The notes: generated by a model not told the origin, from the sequence alone. DNA of 64,000 nucleotides from an uncultured Eubacteriales bacterium (GCA_900314885.1 OMWY01000012.1:59638-123637); one strand, 5' to 3'; shown: positions 8,641 through 17,296, counted from the stretch's first letter. Program-made: numbers and translations.

Positions 8641-9828
8641 GTGTTTTCTAAAATTAACGCTATCTGCGATAGGCATCGAAGAGCTCTGGATATGCTTTTT
8701 TATATCGGCTTCACACTAAATATATTCTATTTTTTTCTTAGGCGGACGATGTTCTACGTTTTTATGGATGCCTTGCCATGGATGGGGTTGCTAGGTATTT
8801 CACTTCTTATGTTATTGATAAGTGCCCTTAATGAAATATTTAGAAGTGAAAGCAAGATGGAAGTGATATTCGACCTGGCGCTACTCATAAGCGGCGCATT
8901 GCAATACGTCATAGGCGGACATTACCCGATACAGTTTTTTATGGTGATTGTAATGATAGCGGCGAGAAGAAAAGATGCTAAGAAATGTCTCATGGCATTT
9001 GTCGCTTCAGGTACTTTTATTCTTATATTTGTCTGGATTCTTTCACTGAATGGAATTATCTACTATCAGACAGAGCCGAATTTGGCTTTAGGAACATCGA
9101 ACTCCACTGATTGCATGGCGGACTGGTTTTTCGTAATTAGCGCCTATTTGGTCTTTAGGAGAAATAAAGTAAAGTGGTTCGAATATCCAATTCTCTATCT
9201 TTGGACTACTTATATATTCTACCTCACTAAAGGGCGTACCGCTGCAATTTGCTTATATGCTGTCCTCACTTACAGCCTGATAATCAACATTAAAACCATA
9301 ACAAAGACCTCATCAAAGTCTACAACAAAGCCGTATAGGGCGTTGGCTTTCTTTGACTTTAGCTATGTATATGCCTTTATTTTCTCTTTTATTGCCGGAA
9401 TTTTCTTCTCTGAGTTGTTCGCGGATAAACTTACAGGCAGTTTGAATACTATCCAGTCCAGACTGATATTGACTCACAAGGCACTTATTTCCCGGCCGTT
9501 TTCTTTATTCGGAAGTCATGTCAATGAGGCAGGCTTTGGCGGAAATCATGATATAGGAGAATACTTTTTTATAGATAACTCCTATGTCAGGATATACGTA
9601 ATGCTTGGCGCTGTTATGGCATTCCTCCTTTTTTATGCTATAACCGGACTTGCAATCGAGGCCAGAAAAGGACAGATGTGGATACTCTACGGTATACTTG
9701 TGATAATATCCGTGGATTGTATTATGGAACACCATTTCGCAGAATACTGGTGTAATATTATCATTTCCCTTGCCTTAGCTGACTGGGGTTTTCTGAAGCT
9801 TGAGCCTGACACGGAATGCCACCAATGA
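8641..9828 (+). CDS. O-antigen/capsule polymerase-like membrane protein (Wzy-like)
   Basis: A 395-residue protein with about ten hydrophobic segments and a larger extracytoplasmic loop around residues 285-320 containing SRLILTHKALISRPFSLFGSH. The TKGRTA stretch before a helix and this loop layout are what Wzy/O-antigen ligase-type proteins show. It is the only polymerase candidate in the first block and goes with the Wzx flippase. Start is GTG, with GGGGAGG at 8626-8632 eight nt upstream. Wzy proteins are poorly conserved, so the call rests on topology and context. Confidence 0.65.
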   Translation: MFSKINAICDRHRRALDMLFYIGFTLNIFYFFLRRTMFYVFMDALPWMGLLGISLLMLLISALNEIFRSESKMEVIFDLALLISGALQYVIGGHYPIQFFMVIVMIAARRKDAKKCLMAFVASGTFILIFVWILSLNGIIYYQTEPNLALGTSNSTDCMADWFFVISAYLVFRRNKVKWFEYPILYLWTTYIFYLTKGRTAAICLYAVLTYSLIINIKTITKTSSKSTTKPYRALAFFDFSYVYAFIFSFIAGIFFSELFADKLTGSLNTIQSRLILTHKALISRPFSLFGSHVNEAGFGGNHDIGEYFFIDNSYVRIYVMLGAVMAFLLFYAITGLAIEARKGQMWILYGILVIISVDCIMEHHFAEYWCNIIISLALADWGFLKLEPDTECHQ

Positions 9829-9852
9829 TAGAAACAGAACAATATATAAATC

Positions 9853-11319
9853 ATGAAACGACGAAAACTTGAACTTAGTATTACAATATTTATCTATCTC
9901 GCGACCGCCGCGCTAAGCGGTCTCATTTCCATTGAACTTCTAAAGGGGCATAATAAACTGGTTCCTGAATTTTTTCAGGAGAACCTGTTTGTATCCGCTA
10001 TACTTCCACTCCTCATCTCGGAAGTCATAGTTATGGTTCTCACCCTCTATGATGGCCGCTACTTCTTCAGGCAGCCGACAGCGTGGTTCTGCATTAAGAG
10101 GAGCTTCAGGACAACCGTATTTTTCGCAGGCGTATTCGCTGCGATACTCCTTATTCAGAAAAATGGAGTTACCGATTCACGTTATTACTTTGTATTAACC
10201 CTGGTTATCCATTTTATCCTGTTAGCCCTTCTTCTATATATTGTCCAGCGATACACAGTAGAACATTTCTACCGGACAAGCGCCGCAAGCCGCGTGATGC
10301 TTGCCACGACAAGCGCAAGGGCTGCGAGATATTCCGACCTTATAAAGCACGACTGGTCGAGAAAATTAGCCGCTATTACACTTCTTGATTACGACGAGGT
10401 TCCGACAGATATAAAAGAAATAGATCACGTGCCCGTAAAAACCGGGCGTAAAGCATTTATAGAATACGTCCAGCAGCATGCCATAGACGAAGTATTTCTT
10501 ATTGTGGACGATAATGAGGCAAATTACGTAACTGACGCTGTCAGAAATTTTATCCAGATGGGAATACAGGTTCACTTAAATCTCCCATCTATTGAGCGCC
10601 TTGACGAAAAGGTGACTTCCGGAAATGAAAAATACGTCCCGAGAATATTAAGAAGTCTCAGCTATTTCTTTAACGATACCCCGATAATCACAATGGGAAC
10701 TCCTGAGCCGAAAATGCGTTATATGGCCCTGAAACGCGTGTTCGATATTATCGGCGGCATAATCGGTTGTTTAATAACTTTTATTTTATTTATTATATTC
10801 GGTTTGACTATAAAAATAGATTCTCCCGGCCCCGTTTTCTTTAAGCAGGTTCGTATAGGTAAAAATGGCCGTCATTTTAAAATGTATAAATTCCGTTCCA
10901 TGTATGCTGATGCTGAAAAAAGTAAAAAAGAACTCATGCAGCAAAATGAAATGGAAGGGCTTATGTTTAAAATGGAGGACGACCCAAGAATTACCCGCGT
11001 GGGAAAATTCATCCGCAGAACCAGCATAGACGAATTCCCCCAATTTTTTAACGTTCTCAAAGGAGACATGTCCCTTGTAGGCACCCGCCCGCCTACGGTA
11101 GACGAGTTCAGAAATTATAGCAATTATCATAAACGTCGTCTCTCGATGAAACCCGGCATCACCGGCATGTGGCAGGTAAGCGGCCGCTCGCGGATAACTG
11201 ATTTTGAGGAAATTGTAAGGCTTGATTGCGAATATATCGATAACTGGTCTATCTGGCTTGATGTGAAAATATTATTCAAGACAATAGGAGCGGTTATAAG
11301 CAGAAAAGGATCGGAGTAA
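9853..11319 (+). CDS. Undecaprenyl-phosphate sugar phosphotransferase (WbaP-like)
   Basis: The initiating enzyme of repeat-unit synthesis, which moves a sugar-1-phosphate from a UDP-sugar to undecaprenyl phosphate. The 488 residues contain four N-terminal helices, a central Rossmann-like region, then KRVFDIIGG at about residue 295, a membrane hairpin, and the catalytic block with SPGPVFFKQVRIGKNG, KFRSM, RRTSIDEFPQ, DMSLVGTRPP and KPGITGMWQ. All key parts of the polyprenol phosphate phosphotransferase family are intact. Its position near the operon end is common. The sugar could be glucose or galactose and cannot be assigned from sequence. Confidence 0.9.
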   Translation: MKRRKLELSITIFIYLATAALSGLISIELLKGHNKLVPEFFQENLFVSAILPLLISEVIVMVLTLYDGRYFFRQPTAWFCIKRSFRTTVFFAGVFAAILLIQKNGVTDSRYYFVLTLVIHFILLALLLYIVQRYTVEHFYRTSAASRVMLATTSARAARYSDLIKHDWSRKLAAITLLDYDEVPTDIKEIDHVPVKTGRKAFIEYVQQHAIDEVFLIVDDNEANYVTDAVRNFIQMGIQVHLNLPSIERLDEKVTSGNEKYVPRILRSLSYFFNDTPIITMGTPEPKMRYMALKRVFDIIGGIIGCLITFILFIIFGLTIKIDSPGPVFFKQVRIGKNGRHFKMYKFRSMYADAEKSKKELMQQNEMEGLMFKMEDDPRITRVGKFIRRTSIDEFPQFFNVLKGDMSLVGTRPPTVDEFRNYSNYHKRRLSMKPGITGMWQVSGRSRITDFEEIVRLDCEYIDNWSIWLDVKILFKTIGAVISRKGSE

Positions 11320-11327
11320 GTAAAGTT

Positions 11328-12539
11328 ATGCCACAGCATGTATATATAATTGGCGCAAAAGGCTTAGGAAATTATGGTGGTTATGAGACCTTTGTGGATA
11401 AATTAACGGAATATCATGAAAATAATCCGCATATAAGGTATCATATAGCCTGCAAGGCTAATGGAACCGGCGCTATGGATGAAGAAAAGCTTCATGGAGT
11501 CAAAACTCTGGACTCGGAGGATTTTATTTATCATAACGCATACTGCCATAAGGTTGAAATTCCTGCCCATATAGGCCCTGCTCAGGCTGTTATTTATGAC
11601 TGCAAGGCATTTGAATGGGCAATAAGCGATATTAAAAAAAATAATATAGAGCATCCGATTGTATATATTTTAGCATGCCGTATAGGATTGTTTATTAATA
11701 AATACGTAAAGGAATTGCATGCGCTTGGTGGCAGATGCTATATTAATCCTGACGGCCATGAATGGATGAGAAGTAAATGGTCTAAACCTATAAAGGCATA
11801 TTGGAAATATTCCGAAGGAAGGATGGTAAGATATGCTGACTTAATTATTTGCGACAGCAAAGCCATAGAGAAATACATTCGAGAAGAATATATTAAATAT
11901 AAACCGAAAACTACATTTATTGCTTACGGCGCTGAGGTTGTACAGGAAACCGTTAAGGACGAACCACTTACGGATATTTACAAGAAATGGGCTGATAAAA
12001 ATAAGGTTAATCCTGACCAATATTATCTCATGGTCGGTCGGTTTGTACCTGAAAATAATTATGAGACCGTATTAAGGGAGTTATTGGCATCAGAAACCAA
12101 TAAGGACCTAATAATCATAACAACTCCTAACGAGAAATTTGCTAAAGCCCTCGATGATAAGCTTCACTGGAGTAGAGACAGTCGAATTAAGTTTGTCGGT
12201 ACTGTATATGATGAGGCCTTGCTTAAGGAGATAAGGCTTCATGCCTTCGCTTACATCCATGGTCACAGCGTCGGCGGCACGAATCCAAGCCTCCTTGAAG
12301 CACTTGGAGCTACTGAGATTAACCTTCTCTATGACTGTGATTTTAACAGAGAAGTAGCTGAAGCTAGCGCCTTATACTGGACGAAAGAGACAGGAAATCT
12401 GACAGCTATTATTAACAAGGTAGACACCATGCTTCCCGAAGCAGGAAAAAAATTAGGACAATTAGCGAAGGATAGAATCAGGACATCATACTCTTGGGGA
12501 AAAATTTGCGACGCGTATGAGGATGTTTTCAGGTCATGA
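11328..12539 (+). CDS. DUF1972 glycosyltransferase (WchF-like rhamnosyltransferase)
   Basis: A 403-residue GT-B enzyme with an N-terminal DUF1972 domain: IIGAKGLGNYGGYETFVDKL at the start, INPDGHEWMRSKW near residue 145, and SVGGTNPSLLEALG in the C-terminal nucleotide-sugar site. The family includes streptococcal WchF/Cps2T, which adds beta-1,4-rhamnose as the second sugar. Lying next to the WbaP-like gene supports an early step in the repeat unit. It ends the first polysaccharide block; a new promoter follows within 5 nt. Confidence 0.8.
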   Translation: MPQHVYIIGAKGLGNYGGYETFVDKLTEYHENNPHIRYHIACKANGTGAMDEEKLHGVKTLDSEDFIYHNAYCHKVEIPAHIGPAQAVIYDCKAFEWAISDIKKNNIEHPIVYILACRIGLFINKYVKELHALGGRCYINPDGHEWMRSKWSKPIKAYWKYSEGRMVRYADLIICDSKAIEKYIREEYIKYKPKTTFIAYGAEVVQETVKDEPLTDIYKKWADKNKVNPDQYYLMVGRFVPENNYETVLRELLASETNKDLIIITTPNEKFAKALDDKLHWSRDSRIKFVGTVYDEALLKEIRLHAFAYIHGHSVGGTNPSLLEALGATEINLLYDCDFNREVAEASALYWTKETGNLTAIINKVDTMLPEAGKKLGQLAKDRIRTSYSWGKICDAYEDVFRS

Positions 12540-12543
12540 CAGC

Positions 12544-12572
12544 TTGACATTAAGCGGATGATTGAGTATACT
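12544..12572 (+). promoter_or_regulatory. Consensus promoter of leader copy 2
   Basis: TTGACA (12544-12549), exactly 17 nt, TATACT (12567-12572). It is near-perfect sigma-A consensus and starts only 5 nt after the preceding stop. Its paralogue at 17702-17730 has the same two boxes and spacing but a different spacer sequence. Confidence 0.8.
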
Positions 12573-12578
12573 ATAAAT

Positions 12579-12718
12579 AAATATGTATCACACAAGCATC
12601 TTATAAAGCATGCAAGTTACTTCGGGTACAGTATGTGGTTAAGAGAACATATCGCTTATTATCAGGGCTTCAGAACTTGTTACCCTGGTGAACGAGGCGG
12701 CAGCCTCGTTTTCTTTTG
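12579..12718 (+). ncRNA. Terminated leader RNA (leader copy 2)
   Basis: From a start near 12579 the transcript would run about 140 nt to an intrinsic terminator at 12691-12718. The stretch 12592-12690 (99 nt) is identical to 17748-17846. It includes the conserved 27-nt hairpin core (12609-12635) also found at 505-531 ahead of the polysaccharide operon. It could be a stand-alone small RNA or an attenuator controlling the RelA/SpoT-like module. No known riboswitch class was recognised. Confidence 0.55.
12691..12718 (+). terminator. Terminator closing leader copy 2
   Basis: AACGAGGC / GCCTCGTT form a perfect 8-bp stem (12691-12698, 12703-12710) with loop GGCA, followed by TTCTTTT. The equivalent position in leader copy 3 (17846) lacks this hairpin: CTGGTG is joined directly to CGACCC. 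Confidence 0.85.
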
Positions 12719-12731
12719 TATAATACATTAT

Positions 12732-12832
12732 GCGACCCAGGTGGGTCACTGAAGGGTGGTAAGAGATTACGTTTAAGGAAGCCAGGACCCTCACCTAAAT
12801 AAGGAACTTCGCTCGATAGAAAGGAAAGTCCA
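12732..12832 (+). repeat. Array repeat R1 (leader-type variant)
   Basis: Begins GCGACCCAGGTGGGTCACTG, containing the palindrome GACCCA-GG-TGGGTC. GGTGGGTCACTGAAG is shared with all other copies. Thereafter it follows the short variant seen again at 17846 (GGTGGTAAGAGATTACG). It ends at the Shine-Dalgarno of the RelA/SpoT-like gene. Confidence 0.75.
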
Positions 12833-13450
12833 ATGGACAATAACATTCTGGAATTAAATGGGCTTTCTCTTGAAAAGCTTCAGAAATTGTCATTTAGAAG
12901 CAAATTAGGAATATCGCTGAAAAATACACTCCATCATTTTGATAAAGTTGAGTTGTTAAATGAACTTTTTGAAATGGTCAGCTGGTTGAACGAGCTTGAT
13001 TTATTTGATGAAATTGATCTTGATTATAGAATCAAATCTATCGAATCAATAGAAGGAAAGTATCAACGCTATATAGACAGCAATCGTCAGACAAGGCAGA
13101 TTTTTAATGATATTCTTGGCTTCAGAGGCTTCTGTGATGATTATGAAGAAGTAAGACAGTTTGACAAAGCCCTTTTTCATATTGCGGATATGACGGAAGG
13201 AAAGGCAAACGATGATGGATATCGTGGAATACATGTTTACTATGAAGTAGATAATTTTACATATCCGATAGAAATTCAATTTAACACACTCTATGACCGA
13301 CAGCTGAATAATTGGCTGCATGACTATCTATATAAAAAGGACTACCCGAATGAGATAGGGAAGCTCATGAGGAAGGAATATGAAAGCGGGCACATAACGG
13401 ATGTGTCAGAATTTGAGGAGGTGCTGAAAAATGTGTTATCTGGTAGCTAA
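12833..13450 (+). CDS. RelA/SpoT-type nucleotidyltransferase, toxSAS-like
   Basis: A 205-residue single-domain protein with the synthetase signature. RIKSIESIEGKYQRY (near residue 65) corresponds to the R-x-K-S...K substrate helix, NDILGFRGFCDDY (near residue 88) to the D-x-x-G-x-R strand, and GYRGIHVYYEV followed by YPIEIQFNT (residues 125-150) to the GYR-x-x-H and EIQ catalytic segments. There is no hydrolase domain. Small alarmone synthetases paired with a tiny downstream partner act as toxins (toxSAS), making alarmones or pyrophosphorylating tRNA; which applies here is unknown. Start ATG has AAAGGA 7 nt upstream. It overlaps the next gene by 20 nt. Confidence 0.7.
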   Translation: MDNNILELNGLSLEKLQKLSFRSKLGISLKNTLHHFDKVELLNELFEMVSWLNELDLFDEIDLDYRIKSIESIEGKYQRYIDSNRQTRQIFNDILGFRGFCDDYEEVRQFDKALFHIADMTEGKANDDGYRGIHVYYEVDNFTYPIEIQFNTLYDRQLNNWLHDYLYKKDYPNEIGKLMRKEYESGHITDVSEFEEVLKNVLSGS

Positions 13451-13658
13451 AGATGTAAATAAACATGGCAGCATTGCCTTCAGGACAAAACATGGTAAGC
13501 ATCTTGCAGAACTATCTAATTCTCTTGGAATGGAAGTTAAAGATAAAGGAATACAGATTGTGACAATCAGTAGACCTGCGGCATATGGCGAATACTCACC
13601 GTACAGATTTGCAAAAACGGAAGAGGACTTCGTCAAGGAAGTGCATGCGATGGTTTAA
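13431..13658 (+). CDS. DUF6718-like small protein, candidate antitoxin
   Basis: A 75-residue soluble protein: MCYLVAKDVNKHGSIAFRT at the start, IQIVTISRPAAYGEYSPY in the middle. I recognise it as DUF6718-like. It overlaps the RelA/SpoT-like gene by 20 nt behind a strong GAGGAGG Shine-Dalgarno, so the two are translationally coupled. The size, order and overlap suggest it neutralises its partner, but no neutralisation domain of known toxSAS systems was recognised. Confidence 0.6.
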   Translation: MCYLVAKDVNKHGSIAFRTKHGKHLAELSNSLGMEVKDKGIQIVTISRPAAYGEYSPYRFAKTEEDFVKEVHAMV

Positions 13659-13692
13659 CGGGTGGAATATGAATGTGTTTCTCGAAGATATA

Positions 13693-14040
13693 TACATGCG
13701 CTCTACGGGGGTGGGTCACTGAAGCCACTTTCAAAAACCGATTTTACGAGGGAGAGGGCTTCTTCAAATAAAGAGCCAGGGTCCATAAAAGGCCTCTTTA
13801 TTGCTGGAAACGGGTCCTTGTTAAATACATGAATAACTACCGTACCCTCACATAAACACTCTGCTGGACGCTACAGTGGACATAATAAGAAGCTCTTCTC
13901 GTTACACTCAGAACCGTTTATAGAACCCTCGGCTCATATATGGATTTCTCTTTACAATCCATATGCGACCCAATCCTCGTATAAACAGAAAGACGGGAGA
14001 CAGCATCAGCGAACCATGTGAGTGCTATTCATGTAAGAAA
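13693..14040 (+). repeat. Array repeat R2
   Basis: Starts TACATGCGCTCTACGGGGGT, then TGGGTCACTGAAGCC. It contains GAAGCC...GGCTTC arms around an altered CAAAAACC palindrome, then AATAAAGAG...CTCTTTATT arms, then a less conserved tail down to GGGAGACAGCATCAGCG. It lies 33 nt after the preceding module. The rest of 14041-14124 shows no gene, only an AAGGAGG ribosome-binding site for the next module. Confidence 0.85.
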
Positions 14041-14124
14041 AAAAGCTTGAACAATCCGAATTATACCGTTAAGTAAAAGATGATATATATTAGTTTCCAA
14101 TGCACAGGGAAGGAGGCTTAGCTT

Positions 14125-14355
14125 ATGTCAGCAGAAGCAAAAGAAAAATTAATAAGTACTCTTGATGGCGTGTCAGATGATAATATTTATTTTTTAATAC
14201 AAATTGTTAATAGGTACATGAAAGGATCGTCATCTGCTGCTGCAAAAGAGGAAAGGCCGATAGGAATGTACAAAGATGCAAATTTCTATGACCATAATTG
14301 GGATATTGACGAAGATAATGAGAAAATTGCTATGATGTTCGGAGAAATTGGATGA
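14125..14355 (+). CDS. Putative antitoxin of a PIN-domain pair
   Basis: A 76-residue acidic protein. Its N-terminal helix (MSAEAKEKLISTLDGVSDD...LIQIVNRYM) looks like a small dimerising/DNA-binding segment, and the C-terminal half (FYDHNWDIDEDNEKIAMMFGEIG) is the extended acidic tail expected to wrap the toxin. AAGGAGG lies 9 nt before the ATG. The stop overlaps the PIN gene as ATGA. The call is by position and shape; no fold is certain. Confidence 0.65.
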   Translation: MSAEAKEKLISTLDGVSDDNIYFLIQIVNRYMKGSSSAAAKEERPIGMYKDANFYDHNWDIDEDNEKIAMMFGEIG

Positions 14356-14756
14356 AATATTTACTGGATACACACATCTTACTTTGGACGACGGATGATA
14401 ATCCTCTTATTCCCGAGAAAATCAGGCAGCTGATTCGAAATGCTTCTAATGAAGTTTACTACAGCAGTGCTTCAATATGGGAGGTAGAAATAAAGCATCT
14501 GGCTAAACCTGCCAAAATGCAAGTCGATGGCAAGACGCTTTCACTTGCTTGCTTTAATATGAAATTCGAGATGCTTCCGATAGAAGACCGCCATGTATTT
14601 TATCTTGAAACTTTACACAGAGAAGAAGGAGCGCCTGAACACCACGATCCTTTTGATCGCATAATGTTAGCACAAGCAAAGTGTGAGGGAATGAAATTTA
14701 TCACACATGATAGTCTCATACCATATTATAACGAAGAGTGTGTTATCAAAGTGTAA
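14352..14756 (+). CDS. vapC: VapC-like PIN domain toxin
   Basis: A 134-residue PIN domain ribonuclease. MKYLLDTHILLW supplies the first catalytic Asp (residue 6), YSSASIWEVEIKHL the central Glu region, and PFDRIMLAQAKCEGMKFITHD the third and fourth acidic positions (about 102 and 120). This is the compact type II toxin family whose members cut tRNA or rRNA. It is coupled to the upstream antitoxin by ATGA and followed 25 nt later by repeat R3. Confidence 0.85.
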   Translation: MKYLLDTHILLWTTDDNPLIPEKIRQLIRNASNEVYYSSASIWEVEIKHLAKPAKMQVDGKTLSLACFNMKFEMLPIEDRHVFYLETLHREEGAPEHHDPFDRIMLAQAKCEGMKFITHDSLIPYYNEECVIKV

Positions 14757-14781
14757 GTTGATATTAATAAAACTGGAGTCT

Positions 14782-15190
14782 TACATGCGCTCTACGGGGG
14801 TGGGTCACTGAAGCCACTTTCAAAAACTGTTTTTGCGAGGGAGAGGGCTTCTTCAAATAAAGAGCCTGGGCTCATAAAAGGCACTTTTAGTGTTATAAAG
14901 GGCTCCTATTTAAATACATGAACAAAGAGCCTACTCTCATATAAACACTCTGCTGGACGCTGCAGTGGACATAACAAGAAGCCCCGTTCGTTAGAGCTGA
15001 GATCATTTATACTACTCGGCTTTCGCTTATGGATTTTTCGTTATAAGGCATCAATTAGCCTATCCTCGTATAAACAGAAAGACGGGAGGCAGCATCAGCG
15101 ACCCTATATTTTATAAACACTTCTGTCCCCTTTATGAACTCCGGCTCCTGTATATTATCAGCTATCCATAGCTCATAAAGGAACAATAAA
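14782..15190 (+). repeat. Array repeat R3
   Basis: Full-length copy starting TACATGCGCTCTACGGGGGT. It keeps the CAAAAAC-T-GTTTTTG palindrome, but the second hairpin is decayed (CACTTTTAGTG on its right arm). The tail continues through GGGAGGCAGCATCAGCG and CACTTCTGTCCCC to the start of a prepilin remnant, as in R8. Confidence 0.85.
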
Positions 15191-15192
15191 TA

Positions 15193-15468
15193 ATGAAGGG
15201 CGTGGTCAGTCTGAGAAGTGCGGCAAGGGAAGATCATGGTTTCACTCTCCTCGAGTTACTCATTACCGTAGCTATCATCGGAATATTAACTGCAATTGTT
15301 GTACCCATTTTCACCAATGCACTGGAGAAGAGCAGAAAAGCTGTGGATATGAGTAATGCTGCAAGCATTCGCACAGTACTAAGTGCAGCGGTGATGGACG
15401 CACGGTAATGATCAGTTCCCCTGATGTAGGCATAGCAGTTCTTGTGGATGATAAGAGACCGAAAGTAT
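15193..15468 (+). pseudogene. Degenerate type IV prepilin-like gene
   Basis: The first frame reads 71 residues with a class III prepilin signal: basic leader, cleavage at G/FTLLELL with Glu at +5, and a hydrophobic helix TVAIIGILTAIVVPIF. It stops at 15406-15408. After a one-base frame change near 15395, reading continues DGRTVMISSPDVGIAVLVDD to a stop at 15466-15468. This matches the middle of the intact pilin at 22863 (VTIKDENYGICTVVDENGAKV). It is therefore a frameshifted, truncated copy sitting after repeat R3 exactly as the intact pilin sits after R8. Confidence 0.7.
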
Positions 15469-15521
15469 AATTAATTTAACATAATAGCTACAAAAAACAA
15501 TTATATGGAAAGGAGCACATC

Positions 15522-15725
15522 ATGACAATAAGACAAGAAGCAAATCAGATGATAGATACGATGCCGGAAGATTCCGTCCGCATTCTTGTGGAGTTGATGC
15601 AGAGAATGATCCCTGAGAACGGTGCTCCAATGCATACTGGTAATATTTCTCAGTATTATGGTTCAATGCATATTAAGCATGATGGATTAGAACTACAGAG
15701 GGCTATGAGAGATGAATGGGACTGA
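15522..15725 (+). CDS. Putative antitoxin of the second PIN pair
   Basis: A 67-residue protein starting MTIRQEANQMIDTMPEDSVRILVELMQRMI, a helical N-terminus common in antitoxins of Clostridia, with a tail ending ELQRAMRDEWD. AAAGGAG precedes the ATG. It overlaps the following PIN gene by 14 nt, implying coupling. Its family is not named with certainty. Confidence 0.65.
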   Translation: MTIRQEANQMIDTMPEDSVRILVELMQRMIPENGAPMHTGNISQYYGSMHIKHDGLELQRAMRDEWD

Positions 15726-16086
15726 TATTCTTGCGGATACCAACGCAATCATCTACTTCGTCAACGGAAATGATTGTATGAAGCCATATCGAAACAATTG
15801 CTTTAATGTGTCAATTATCAGTGAAATGGAACTGCTTTCGTTTCCGGCAATCACAGAAAGTGAGACGAACCGAATCAAGGCTGTTATTAATAAGTGTATT
15901 GAAATAAATATTGATACAGCTATTAAGGAAAAGACGATTGAATTAAGAAAGAAGTATTCCACCAAACTTCCGGATTCAATTATAGCTGCGACTGCAATTT
16001 GTCGCGGTCTCAAACTGGTTACTGCAGATAAGGGCTTCTCAAAAATTGAGGAGTTAAATCTCCAACTCATTGAGCCAGTGATGTGA
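15712..16086 (+). CDS. PIN domain toxin
   Basis: A 124-residue PIN protein: ILADTNAIIYFVNG gives the first Asp, SIISEMELLSFP the Glu segment, and LPDSIIAATAICRGLKLVTADKGF the distal Asp residues. All four acidic positions appear present. Same organisation as the 14125-14756 pair but only distantly similar, so the two pairs are independent acquisitions rather than a tandem duplication. Confidence 0.82.
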   Translation: MNGTDILADTNAIIYFVNGNDCMKPYRNNCFNVSIISEMELLSFPAITESETNRIKAVINKCIEINIDTAIKEKTIELRKKYSTKLPDSIIAATAICRGLKLVTADKGFSKIEELNLQLIEPVM

Positions 16087-16157
16087 AGAGAATATCAGAT
16101 ATGAATTCTAAAAGTATGTGATCAATGTTTTGAACTGTTCAAAACATGCCGGATTTA

Positions 16158-16860
16158 TACGTGCGCTCTACGGGGGTGGGTCACTGAAGCCACTTTCAAA
16201 AACCGTTTTTGCGAGGGAGAGGGCTTCTTCAAATAAAGAGCCAGGGTCCATAAAAGGCGGCTTTATTGCTGGAAACGGGTCCTTGGTAAATACATGAATA
16301 AAGAGCCTACCTTTTCATAAATACTCCGCTGAGAGCTTCAGTGGACATAACAAGAAGCCCTTCTCATTATCTCCCAATTCATTTATAGAACCCTTGGCTC
16401 ATATATGGATTTCTCTTTACAATCCATATGCGACCCAATCCTCGTATAAATGGAAACCCTCGACTCTGCTTCAGCGAGCCTATACTTTATTAACACTTCT
16501 GTCCCCTTTATGCCCTTTGGCTCCTGTATATTATCAGCTACACATAGCTCATAAAGGAACAATGAATAATAAGAGGTGTGGGTAGAATGCATGTAGCTAT
16601 CCACTGCCAGTGAAGGGATGAGGCGAAGGTTTGCCGCGTGAGAGTCAGCCCAGAGAATGGCGTGTGAAGATATACACGCCACCCAATGCTCGTTAGAGAA
16701 GCATGATAAGTAAGAGCAAGAAAAGAGGTAATTCAAGGTAATTCCCGCAAAAACGATAAATAGAAGAACTACCGCGTCACCCGTTTCAATCATACCATCA
16801 GCAGAGATGAACACACGCCGTGAGAAATTACTTACCCACAAATCATCATATTATTGACAT
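16158..16860 (+). repeat. Array repeat R4 with decayed pilin-upstream region
   Basis: Starts TACGTGCGCTCTACGGGGGT and follows the full repeat to about 16580 (CTCATAAAGGAACAATGAAT). It then continues with sequence related to that upstream of the intact pilin: GCGTGTGAAGATATACACGCC here against CGTGTGAAGATATGCACGCC near 22800, and AAGAGGTAATTC against AAGAGGTAATACC. The pilin itself is missing. No gene is supported in 16087-16930. Confidence 0.75.
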
Positions 16861-16930
16861 AACTTTGACATAGAGAATAGTTAGCATGGACCATGTAAAA
16901 CCTATAAATTTTTTAAGGAGGATTTGGTCT

Positions 16931-17002
16931 ATGGAGGCTATTAAAAAAGGCTCTACCAAAAAAGGATCGGCAGCGGGCCAATACCGCACCGGTCTTTTTT
17001 AG
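16931..17002 (+). CDS. 23-codon leader-like ORF overlapping a terminator
   Basis: TAAGGAGG lies 12 nt before an ATG that opens 23 codons (MEAIKKGSTKKGSAAG...) ending TAG at 17000. The second half of the ORF is itself the stem of an intrinsic terminator, so it could be a leader peptide or simply the truncated start of a lost pilus-locus gene. The strong ribosome site is the main evidence. Confidence 0.3.
   Translation: MEAIKKGSTKKGSAAGQYRTGLF
16963..17000 (+). terminator. Rho-independent terminator
   Basis: GATCGG-CA-GCGG pairs with CCGC-A-CCGGTC around a 7-nt loop and is followed by TTTTTT (16995-17000). Confidence 0.65.
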
Positions 17003-17022
17003 TGGGAGCAGTTTTATCATAA

Positions 17023-17181
17023 AAGGGTCAGACCCCAATAGACGGCTTATCGAGGAAGGACAATAAGACCTTAATTTGTCCGGATTGCAGCTATGATGAG
17101 GCTCTATCAGCAATAGGAATTGAGACAGAAGAGAGAATAAAAATCCTAGACATCATTCTACAGGAAGGAAATATCACGTGA
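17023..17181 (+). pseudogene. Zinc-ribbon-like protein fragment
   Basis: An open frame of about 52 codons with no convincing start reads DGLSRKDNKTLICPDCSYDEAL then SAIGIETEERIKILDIILQ and a stop at 17179. SRKDNKTLICPDC resembles the second half of small CxxC zinc-ribbon proteins whose first CxxC would lie upstream and is absent. Probably a truncated gene. Confidence 0.3.
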
Positions 17182-17191
17182 AAATGATCGC

Positions 17192-17296
17192 ATGCTTCGC
17201 ATAGCTGAACCTATGCTCACCATCATACTTGCACTCGTCGTAGGGTTCGTTGTGGTAGCAATCTATAAGGCCGTAATAGCGACCTATAATATCTGA
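17192..17296 (+). pseudogene. C-terminal fragment of a PilC/GspF pilus membrane protein
   Basis: Reads MLRIAEPMLTIILALVVGF-VVVAIYKAVIATYNI and stop. This is the characteristic last segment of PilC/GspF platform proteins: EPxx, a hydrophobic helix with VVGF, and a short tail ending in YN. The preceding frame is open but has no PilC core. The fragment is part of the shredded pilus locus in this array. Confidence 0.55.

Noticed and set aside
12558..12752. 64-codon open frame in leader copy 2
   Set aside because: It overlaps the structured leader and its terminator and crosses into repeat R1; its sequence is explained by the repeated RNA element.
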